A DNA stretch of 19,078 nt from Spirochaetales bacterium (lineage in GTDB: Bacteria > Spirochaetota > Spirochaetia > JABMQR01), in assembly GCA_023139255.1 (NCBI GenBank), contig JAGLNY010000086.1:1-19078 (forward strand), written 5' to 3'. The notes below the pieces were generated by a model that was not told the DNA's origin, made no database searches, and saw only the letters and a list, made by a program, of their open reading frames with translations. Shown piece by piece: positions 1 to 6,546 of this stretch (the first letter of the stretch is position 1; the number at the start of each line of letters is the position of its first letter). Made by a program: the position numbers and the translations under genes.

Positions 1-879
1 CTTATGAGATCTTATGTGAGTGCTATTGAGACGGCTTGTAAATTACTGCATATTGGGAAAAAATCAAAGATAATAATATCACCCCTTTCGCCATCCTGGT
101 ATATTAATGTCCTGGAAAAACTGGAGTGCACTATATTATTTGCTGATGTAGATCAGTATACCGGCTGCATCTCTCCGGATGCTGTGAAAGCGCTGCTGCC
201 TCAAAATCCCACAGCATTGCTGATGCATGATCCATTTGGCAATCTCCCGAATTATGATGAGCTTTCTCAAATTCCTATCCCTATAATTGAGGATATAACT
301 CAAGGATTTGGCACAAGGAAAAATGAATTTAAACCCGGAGAAATTGCGTCTATTATTATATCAGCCTTTGAGGAGGAGTCAGTTATTACAACAGGCGGAG
401 GAGCAGCTGTTTTATTGAATGAGAAAAAGCATATCAAACCTCTTCAGGAACTGTTAGGGGAATCCGGGAATCTGGAACTGATGCCGGATATGAATGCTGC
501 TTTAGGGATTGTGCAGCTTAAAACGATAGACAGTTTGATTGAGAGAAGACGGGAGTATTTAGCGCTTTTTAAAAATTCTGTCAGTAAGACAAAACATAAA
601 GTATTAGTTGAAAATTCAGACATGATTCTGGCAAATGGATTTGTACTGCCGGTTTTACTGAATTCAAGGATTAAAGAGGTCAATAAATTTACCAGAAGAC
701 ATAAAATTGAGACTTTAAACCCATTTGAGAACTGTGCCCTGAGCAAAGTTGATATTGACCAGAACCTTTATCCCAACAGTATCCCATTCAGGTTAAGGAC
801 ACTGTTTTTTCCGTTATATCCTTTGCTGTCAAAGGATCAGTTGAAAACCCTGGTTAAGGTGCTTTCCACCCTGCCTTAA
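1..879 (+). CDS. DegT/DnrJ/EryC1/StrS aminotransferase-like protein, 5'-partial, probably without the catalytic lysine
   Basis: The reading frame is open to the left edge. The first visible Met (position 4) falls inside the fold, about where family members have their 'gTaAL..al..lGig' stretch, so roughly 40–60 N-terminal residues lie outside the window. Recognisable family features, numbered from that Met, are the DVD..TG.I.PDAV stretch (48–61), the IIED aspartate that contacts the PLP ring nitrogen (about 94–97), the SAF...TTGGGAAV segment (120–136) and a typical C-terminal FFPLYPLLS helix start. These enzymes normally transfer an amino group to a keto-sugar through a lysine-bound PLP. Aligned by eye, the lysine position of the usual 'SFH.TK.LTTGEGG' motif is Ser126, preceded by three glutamates. 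The protein may therefore be a non-aminotransferase or non-catalytic relative. It sits 21 bases upstream of nadK on the same strand. Family membership is fairly secure; substrate and activity are unknown. Confidence 0.75.
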   Translation, partial: LMRSYVSAIETACKLLHIGKKSKIIISPLSPSWYINVLEKLECTILFADVDQYTGCISPDAVKALLPQNPTALLMHDPFGNLPNYDELSQIPIPIIEDITQGFGTRKNEFKPGEIASIIISAFEEESVITTGGGAAVLLNEKKHIKPLQELLGESGNLELMPDMNAALGIVQLKTIDSLIERRREYLALFKNSVSKTKHKVLVENSDMILANGFVLPVLLNSRIKEVNKFTRRHKIETLNPFENCALSKVDIDQNLYPNSIPFRLRTLFFPLYPLLSKDQLKTLVKVLSTLP

Positions 880-900
880 ACCTGCACATAAAGAGGTTCT

Positions 901-1755
901 ATGGAACGTTCGATAAAAAAAGTTTTGATAGTAGTTAATCTTAACAAGCCAAAGGCGGAAGAGCTCGTTTCTGAGATCTCAACATATTTGTTGAGTTTAG
1001 ACATTCAAGTCAAAGTGTTCCGCCTTTCCGGTAGAGTGGAACCGCCGGTGGTAGATAATGTAGATCTTGTATTCAGTCTGGGAGGTGACGGGACAGTACT
1101 CTTTTGTTCCCGAATTCTTCAGGATAGGGGAATTCCTATTCTGGCTGTTAATCTGGGGACATTCGGATTTATTACTGAAGTCTCTATTGATGAATGGAAA
1201 GAAGCTTTTGACCAATATGTAACCGGTAAAACGGGATTGTCCCATCGTTTAATGATTCGTGTTGCTGTGACCAGGAATGGTGAGACTATATTTATGAGCC
1301 GGGGATTGAATGATCTTGTTGTGAAAGCTAATGGGGTTTCCAATATAGTAAATTTGAAACTTGATCTTAATGAGACAAGACTGGGGACATTCAGGGCAGA
1401 TGGAATACTGGTTGCAACCCCGACAGGATCTACTGCTTACAGTCTTGCAGCCGGAGGACCAATTCTGGATTCTGAGATGGATGCGCTTATTGTTACCCCG
1501 ATATGTCCATTTACCCTTTCAAACAGACCCATTGTAGTATCAGGGGAGGATGTTATTCATATTGAGGTTCTTAAGCACCAAAGAACGGATATAAATCTCT
1601 CAATTGACGGCCAGGAAATGCTTCCATTAAGAGAGGGTGATGTTGTTATTGTGGAGAGATCCAGAGGACGCGCCCTGCTGGTTCTGTCAAATAAACGGAA
1701 TTTCTATGAAGTTGTACGTGCGAAATTGAATTGGTCTGGAGCTTCAGATGCTTGA
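901..1755 (+). CDS. nadK: NAD kinase
   Basis: ATP- or polyphosphate-dependent cytosolic kinase that phosphorylates NAD to NADP. At 284 residues it is full length for bacterial NAD kinases. Visible motifs are GGDGT (61–65, with the catalytic Asp63), the NLGTFGFI strand (84–91), and the long NAD-binding stretch running from DGILVATPTGS (168–178) to the AAGGP loop (183–187). An IDGQE near the C-terminus is also typical. The usual 'NE' pair after the first domain is Asn137–Asp138, a mild substitution. The ATG at 901 is preceded by AAGAGG at 891–896, which supports this start. The 3' end overlaps recN by 8 bases, so the two are probably translationally coupled; nadK–recN pairing is common in bacteria. 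Confidence 0.97.
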   Translation: MERSIKKVLIVVNLNKPKAEELVSEISTYLLSLDIQVKVFRLSGRVEPPVVDNVDLVFSLGGDGTVLFCSRILQDRGIPILAVNLGTFGFITEVSIDEWKEAFDQYVTGKTGLSHRLMIRVAVTRNGETIFMSRGLNDLVVKANGVSNIVNLKLDLNETRLGTFRADGILVATPTGSTAYSLAAGGPILDSEMDALIVTPICPFTLSNRPIVVSGEDVIHIEVLKHQRTDINLSIDGQEMLPLREGDVVIVERSRGRALLVLSNKRNFYEVVRAKLNWSGASDA

Positions 1756-3412
1756 GACATTACATATCAGGAACTTTGCATTGATTGATAATTTAAATCT
1801 TACATTTACCGAGGGGTTAAATATCCTTAGTGGTGAGACCGGTGCAGGTAAATCGATCCTTATTGGGGCTATCAGTCTTATTTTAGGGGTAAGGGGAGAC
1901 AGCTCCCTTATCAGGACTGGCAGCAAAGAAACAGCTGTGACAGCAGTAGTTCGTATTCCTGATGACCTGGAATTGAAAAATTGGCTTTCTGAGCACGGAG
2001 TTGAGTGTGAAGACAACTCTATCATAATAAAACGTATTGTACGAAGTAATGGCCGGGGAAGTATCTACATACAATCAGGACAAATGACCCTAAAGGATCT
2101 GCAGTACATTTCAAAATATCTTTTTGATATGCATGGACAGCATGAACATCAGTCAATTCTGTATGAGGAAACACAACGAAAACTGCTTGATTCTTATGGA
2201 AACCTGAACACCCAGGTAATTGAATACGGTGCAAACTACGAAAAACTAAAAAAACTAGAAAGAGAACTTGAAACCTATCATTCTTCAGAGCGGGAGACAC
2301 TTCGTGAAAAAGATATGCTGGAATATGCAGTGCGTGAAATTAACCTTGCAAATCTCTACCCTGAAGAAGAAAATGAGCTTCAGGAAGAGTTGCAAATTCT
2401 GACAAAATCTGAGCAATTAACTGATTTGGTCTCTGTAAGCAGCAGTATACTTCAGGATGAATCTGCTCCCGGTGTATTGAGTCTTGTGAAATCTGCGCAA
2501 AAATCACTCTCTGAAGCTTTGGTCATCGACAGCCGGCTTGAACAGGTGGAGAAACAATTAGAGAATTCCCTTTATGAACTTGAAGATGTTTATGATTTTC
2601 TCCGTCAATATCGAGAGTCTGTTAATTTTTCTCCTGAACGTATAGATGCTGTTCAGGAACGCATGCAGCTAATCAGGAATCTAAAACGAAAGTATGGGAA
2701 TACAGTTTCAGATGTTCTGGAATATAACGAGCAGGCTGCCGCAAAACTTTTATCAATGGAAACTCAACATGCTGACAGAGATGAACTGGAAAAAATAATA
2801 ACTGAATTGGAAATTGAGTTGGCACAGTTAGCTGGGCGCCTATCGCACTCAAGAAAAATTACTGCTGAACAACTTGGTTCGGGTATTAAGCAGCATCTTG
2901 CGCAGCTTGGTATGCCGCAGGCGGAATTTTCCATAGATGTTTTACCTGCTCAAGCTCATGCATATGGTGTTGATTCTGTGAATTTCAAAATTTCTCCTAA
3001 TGTCGGTGAGCCGCCTAAATCCTTGAAGGGAATTGCATCAGGGGGAGAGTTGTCAAGAATTATGCTGGCAGTAAAAACAGTTCTTTCAGAAAATGATACT
3101 ATTGACACATTGATTTTTGATGAGATTGATTCCGGGATTGGCGGTACAGTTGCAGCGGCTGTTGGGATTCACCTCAGAAAGCTGGCTCAAAAGAGGCAAG
3201 TCTTATGTATAACTCATCTTGCATCAATAGCGGCAAAAGCAGACACGCATTTTTCAGTCTATAAACTTGAGGAAAATTCGCGGACAATTACTGAAGTCAG
3301 GAAACTTGATAATGAGGAGAAGGTGACTGAGATAGCCAGAATGCTTTCCGGAAACTCTTTTACCGATACAGCTATTGCGCATGCCCGGGATTTACTGGCA
3401 AGCAATTTGTAA
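1748..3412 (+). CDS. recN: DNA repair protein RecN
   Basis: SMC-like ATPase that acts early in double-strand break repair, helping hold and process broken ends for RecA. The 554 residues match the usual RecN length. The N-terminus starts with the typical LHIRNFALI strand; Walker A GETGAGKS is at 29–36. A long charged, Glu/Leu-rich coiled-coil region spans about 150–400. The ABC signature (GIASGGELSR) lies near 430, Walker B (LIFDEIDSGIGG) near 455–466, and the His-switch region (CITHLA) near 485. The start overlaps the end of nadK by 8 bases, so no separate promoter is needed. It is followed after 23 bases by the convergent GH57 gene, and I see no convincing terminator between them. Confidence 0.97.
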   Translation: MLETLHIRNFALIDNLNLTFTEGLNILSGETGAGKSILIGAISLILGVRGDSSLIRTGSKETAVTAVVRIPDDLELKNWLSEHGVECEDNSIIIKRIVRSNGRGSIYIQSGQMTLKDLQYISKYLFDMHGQHEHQSILYEETQRKLLDSYGNLNTQVIEYGANYEKLKKLERELETYHSSERETLREKDMLEYAVREINLANLYPEEENELQEELQILTKSEQLTDLVSVSSSILQDESAPGVLSLVKSAQKSLSEALVIDSRLEQVEKQLENSLYELEDVYDFLRQYRESVNFSPERIDAVQERMQLIRNLKRKYGNTVSDVLEYNEQAAAKLLSMETQHADRDELEKIITELEIELAQLAGRLSHSRKITAEQLGSGIKQHLAQLGMPQAEFSIDVLPAQAHAYGVDSVNFKISPNVGEPPKSLKGIASGGELSRIMLAVKTVLSENDTIDTLIFDEIDSGIGGTVAAAVGIHLRKLAQKRQVLCITHLASIAAKADTHFSVYKLEENSRTITEVRKLDNEEKVTEIARMLSGNSFTDTAIAHARDLLASNL

Positions 3413-3435
3413 GTTTAAGTGATACAGGCTCCCGG

Positions 3436-5547
3436 TTAACTGATCCCGGCAATCCCGAGTTGCTGAGTCAAAAACAGGTACCCTTGTTTTTTGTGCATGT
3501 CTGCATACTGTTTATCTCTGCCCCAATCAAAAGCAAGTTCCTGGATTCTTGATATATCTACGTTGAAACCACTTTTAATAATTATATATAATACTTCTGC
3601 CAATTCTCCCGCACCGTGTGCATTAGGAGAATATGCCAGCTTCTCAACCTCTCTGTCCAGATGTTTTTGAATTATGACTTCTGTTGCATGTTTGTCCGGA
3701 TTAAAACCGGAATTCATCCGGATACTCTTATTTGTCCATTTTTCACTATTGCTAAGCACATTTTCCGGTAGTTGGTGCAATGGAATGTTAATCGGTTTCA
3801 TCATCCTTGCATCAGAACTGATTCGAATCATCATTTCATCTTCGGCGCTATCCTGTATTGAGATGTCACAATTATAGTGTTTTAAGATTGATGTATCCTC
3901 AATTTTGACGGAAAATTCTTTTCCCTTACTATCTCTCACCTGGAAATTCTCGAGATGAAACAATCCATAATCTGAATTGTGAGGGGAATCATCGGGAGTA
4001 TAAACATACATAAGGGCAAAATAGATTGCGCTTTCATATATTCCTGATATTTTCGGCAGCACGGATAACAGCTGCATTTTCCCGTTTTTCTTTTTAGGAA
4101 TATTACTCTCGGCTTTTTCAAGCGATATTTCAAGTTGTTTTCTCAGATTTGTATCAGTAAATCCCGAGTATAAATTAATAGCATGAAGTGCATACTGAAT
4201 ATTCTGCCCGGGTTCAACTCCGGAAATATCAGCAAAAAACCAACCGCAAGAGGTAAACATAAAATGTCTGTATTTTTGTCCTTCCAGCAAACAAAGCAGC
4301 TTTTCCCGGGATTCCGGGGAGTTGTTTTTTAAAGTAAGTTTTTGAATAAATTCGCCGGGACTCTCAACTCCGGAAATTACTTTTCCATAATCTAAAAGAA
4401 TTTTCCAGGGATCCTGGAGAAGCAGATCTTTTGTTTCTTGAAAATAGATAGCAAGTAATGATGCACTTAGTTCCTCAAAAGCAGTGCGTAGGGGAGCCCT
4501 CCACTTTTGATTCCAGTTCTTTTTCCCGCCTGTCGAACAACCACAATCTTTATACCACCTGGATACTCCATGAGAACAGCTCCATGATGTTCCCCGGGAG
4601 TTTTCTCCTGCTTTAAGCCGTGCAGTTGCCTGAGGGGGATGTTTCTCAAGAAATGCCCCGTAGTTTGTAAGCTGCAATGAGGGGTCATTATCGATTTTTT
4701 GAATTAATGCAGCCAGGCACATGTCGCCAAATGGTTCATGGTGGCCGTAAATCTCCCCATCGGTTGCGGTATGGATCAATGAATAATTCCCCCCATCAGC
4801 CTCAGAATACTCTTTAATGCTGGAATAGAGTGTATCCGCATCTCTCAGAAAATGACCGAAACTGATCCCGGAAGCAAGTTCAGGGTTATAAAAGAGGGCG
4901 GAAATTGATCCGGATTCTCCTTCCAGTCTAAATGGCTGATTCCAGAGAATCGGTGAACTATCTGATGAGAAATCTATGTTTTTCCCATTGTCGAAGATTA
5001 CCTTATCTACTTGCCATGGTGATAAAATCACAAAAGATATGCCGTATTTTATGAGTAATTCAACTGTTTGCTGGTTAATTGCTGTTTCAGGAAGCCAGAT
5101 TCCTTCAGGGTCGCGATTGAAATGATAATAAAAATCCTGCAGCCCCCATACAAGCTGTGTTTCGGCGTCCTGAGGAGAATCCAGCGGGAGTATTGTATGG
5201 TTATATGTTTGTGCAACAGCGTTTCCATGACCATTAAGTCTTTCTGCACTGATCCGGTCAGCTTCAACTATCTTACTATAGGCATCTTCGGACTCTTCTT
5301 TCAGCCACTTCATCAAAGTCGGTCCAAAATTAAATGAAATCCTACTATAGTTGTTTGAGATGTCTGAGATGCGTCCATCATGCGTGAGTTGCCTGGAATA
5401 TGCATTAGGCCGGTAGCATTCCCGGTAAATTTTTTCATTCCAGCTTGCATAGGGTTCTGCTGATTTTTGCAGAGGGATAATACCAGTCCCCGGATATTCC
5501 CGGGGAGGTTGATAGAAATGTCCATGTAAGATAATGTTTGTAATCAT
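3436..5547 (-). CDS. Glycoside hydrolase family 57 protein with DUF3536 C-terminal domain
   Basis: Predicted cytoplasmic alpha-glucan-active enzyme of GH57; no signal peptide is seen. The N-terminal barrel opens with the family HGHFYQPPRE motif (8–17). The candidate nucleophile is Glu154 in WLPET, and the candidate acid/base is Asp263 in TDGEIYGHH. The middle holds the DUF3536 hallmark SWSCSHGVSRWYKDCGC (321–337), with Cys324, Cys335 and Cys337 close together, which could bind a metal or form a structural cluster. The C-terminal half is the DUF3536 region. I chose the ATG at 5547 (703 residues). A TTG at 5562 would add five residues but has no ribosome site and lies within the putative promoter. 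No Shine–Dalgarno precedes 5547 either, which fits leaderless translation. Substrate and exact reaction are unknown; the neighbourhood suggests glycogen or maltodextrin metabolism. Confidence 0.9.
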   Translation of the reverse strand: MITNIILHGHFYQPPREYPGTGIIPLQKSAEPYASWNEKIYRECYRPNAYSRQLTHDGRISDISNNYSRISFNFGPTLMKWLKEESEDAYSKIVEADRISAERLNGHGNAVAQTYNHTILPLDSPQDAETQLVWGLQDFYYHFNRDPEGIWLPETAINQQTVELLIKYGISFVILSPWQVDKVIFDNGKNIDFSSDSSPILWNQPFRLEGESGSISALFYNPELASGISFGHFLRDADTLYSSIKEYSEADGGNYSLIHTATDGEIYGHHEPFGDMCLAALIQKIDNDPSLQLTNYGAFLEKHPPQATARLKAGENSRGTSWSCSHGVSRWYKDCGCSTGGKKNWNQKWRAPLRTAFEELSASLLAIYFQETKDLLLQDPWKILLDYGKVISGVESPGEFIQKLTLKNNSPESREKLLCLLEGQKYRHFMFTSCGWFFADISGVEPGQNIQYALHAINLYSGFTDTNLRKQLEISLEKAESNIPKKKNGKMQLLSVLPKISGIYESAIYFALMYVYTPDDSPHNSDYGLFHLENFQVRDSKGKEFSVKIEDTSILKHYNCDISIQDSAEDEMMIRISSDARMMKPINIPLHQLPENVLSNSEKWTNKSIRMNSGFNPDKHATEVIIQKHLDREVEKLAYSPNAHGAGELAEVLYIIIKSGFNVDISRIQELAFDWGRDKQYADMHKKQGYLFLTQQLGIAGIS

Positions 5548-5553
5548 AACATA

Positions 5554-5583
5554 AGTATACAAATTACTTTACTGTATGATCAA
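5554..5583 (-). promoter_or_regulatory. Putative sigma-70 promoter for the minus-strand GH57/DUF3536 gene
   Basis: Reading the minus strand, TTGATC (5583–5578) is followed by an 18-base spacer and TATACT (5559–5554), a five-of-six match to the -10 consensus. The first transcribed base would fall at or very near the A of the ATG at 5547, so the mRNA may carry no leader. This is motif matching by eye only. Confidence 0.5.
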
Positions 5584-5626
5584 TGCGATAATTGCAGAAG
5601 ATGTTAATCAGACAAATGATCATGCG
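5576..5626. repeat. Direct repeat ATGATCA(A)TGCG in the divergent promoter region
   Basis: Copy 1 is ATGATCAATGCG (5576–5587) and copy 2 is ATGATCATGCG (5616–5626), 40 bases apart start to start and identical apart from one extra A. Copy 1 covers the -35 box of the minus-strand promoter, and copy 2 ends 5 bases before the -35 box of the plus-strand promoter. The ATGATCAT core of copy 2 (5616–5623) is palindromic. The placement suggests binding sites for a shared regulator of both transcription units; no regulator is identified. Confidence 0.4.
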
Positions 5627-5631
5627 TCATG

Positions 5632-5660
5632 TTGACTAAAAGCAAGCTTTTATCTACGAT
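5632..5660 (+). promoter_or_regulatory. Putative sigma-70 promoter for the DUF4912–branching enzyme unit
   Basis: TTGACT (5632–5637), a 17-base spacer, then TACGAT (5655–5660). This closely resembles the promoter proposed for mraZ in this window (TTGACT/TACTAT). A start site near 5667 would put the mini-ORF at 5702 inside the leader. Confidence 0.45.
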
Positions 5661-5701
5661 TAAAGTATTATTAAACAATTTGTTCGGGAAATGCAGGTTT
5701 T

Positions 5702-5767
5702 ATGATCGTAATCATAATTGGAATCATAATCATAGTCGCAATTATTATTTTGTTTGCGGCAAAATGA
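5702..5767 (+). CDS. Tiny hydrophobic ORF (21 codons), possible leader or membrane anchor of the DUF4912 gene
   Basis: ATG at 5702 to TGA at 5765–5767 encodes 21 residues. They begin MIVIIIGIIII and end IILFAAK: almost entirely Ile/Val/Ala/Phe with a single final lysine, the look of one transmembrane helix. A weak GCAGG (5693–5697) lies 4 bases upstream. The ORF follows the plus-strand promoter. Its stop sits in AAAA-TGA. A +1 shift there, or one A fewer in the run, joins it in frame to the acidic segment ELSDLSDLLENEDY leading into the DUF4912 protein at 5808. It could be a leader peptide, a small membrane protein, or the severed N-terminus of the downstream gene. I cannot decide which, and a chance AT-rich ORF is possible. 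Confidence 0.4.
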   Translation: MIVIIIGIIIIVAIIILFAAK

Positions 5768-5807
5768 GCTATCGGATCTATCAGATCTATTGGAGAATGA
5801 AGATTAT

Positions 5808-6545
5808 ATGACTGTGGATATGTATAAATCACTTTCAATTGAAGAACTGCAGCAATTAACTATCAGAGAAGGTGTTAAGACTGTTGATAAGTACAGCAGG
5901 GATGAGCTTGTTGAGATACTGGAAGAAATTTGGGAAGAGAAAATAGCGGACAGAAAACTTAATAATGACATTATGCGCTTAAAAGGGAAAAAGTATGACA
6001 TCTTCCGGGAAGATTTAAATGGGAATTATAAAGAAAATGAATATGCAATACCTGAACATTACCCCAAGACATCAATACAATTACTCCTACGTGATCCTTA
6101 CTGGGCATATGCCTATTGGGATATTAATCAATTTGATTTAAAAACATTGCTGGAAAAAAACCCTGAACAGCTTTTTTTCCTGCGTGTGTATGAAATGATG
6201 AGTAAAACATCTGACATACATGATTCTTTAAGCAGTTTTGAGATCCCCGTTAAGGCCGAGGATTCAAGTTGGTATATAAATCTCCCAAACCCGGGCAGGC
6301 GGTATCAGGTTGATCTTATAAGTGTAACTGAAGAAGAAGAAATGCTGTATTGCCGTTCCCATTTAATTGAAAGTCCTGGGGGTTACTGGTTGGACAAGGC
6401 AGCTGAACTCAGGAACGACCCTGATGCTTTTAAGCTTTTTCTTGCAGGAGTAACGGATGGATCTGGAAATATTATGGATAATATCCTGATCCGGAAAATA
6501 TTATCTGAAGTTGAAGATTTGAAAAATTCTTCCAGTGAGGTTTGA
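5808..6545 (+). CDS. DUF4912 domain protein with Rho-N/SAP-like N-terminus
   Basis: 245 residues from the ATG at 5808, chosen because GGAGA (5792–5796) lies 11 bases upstream. The frame is open further left, and an in-frame TTG at 5754 would add 18 acidic residues. Residues 8–40 (SLSIEELQQLTIREGV..., SRDELVEILEEI) resemble the Rho N-terminal/SAP helix-turn motif. A charged linker follows. The DUF4912 domain spans about 87–200, with the signature DPYWAYAYWDI (96–106) and the LPNPGRRYQVDL strand. The biochemical role of DUF4912 is unknown to me; its aromatic-rich fold and constant company with GH57 enzymes suggest a role with alpha-glucans (inference). The gene ends one base before the branching-enzyme ATG, so the pair is almost certainly co-translated. 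Confidence 0.85.
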   Translation: MTVDMYKSLSIEELQQLTIREGVKTVDKYSRDELVEILEEIWEEKIADRKLNNDIMRLKGKKYDIFREDLNGNYKENEYAIPEHYPKTSIQLLLRDPYWAYAYWDINQFDLKTLLEKNPEQLFFLRVYEMMSKTSDIHDSLSSFEIPVKAEDSSWYINLPNPGRRYQVDLISVTEEEEMLYCRSHLIESPGGYWLDKAAELRNDPDAFKLFLAGVTDGSGNIMDNILIRKILSEVEDLKNSSSEV

Positions 6546-6546
6546 T

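Noticed and set aside
3413..3435. Bidirectional terminator between the convergent recN and GH57 genes
   Set aside because: The 23-base gap shows only a 4-bp CCGG pairing nearby and no T-run.
5548..5562. TTG start at 5562 for the GH57/DUF3536 protein
   Set aside because: The extra residues precede the conserved N-terminal strand, there is no ribosome site, and the codons overlap the TATACT promoter element.
5629..5811. 60-codon plus-strand ORF across the divergent promoter region
   Set aside because: It runs over the proposed plus-strand -35 and -10 boxes, has no ribosome site, and its His/Asn/Tyr-rich product comes from an AT-rich repeat-like stretch read out of the better frames.
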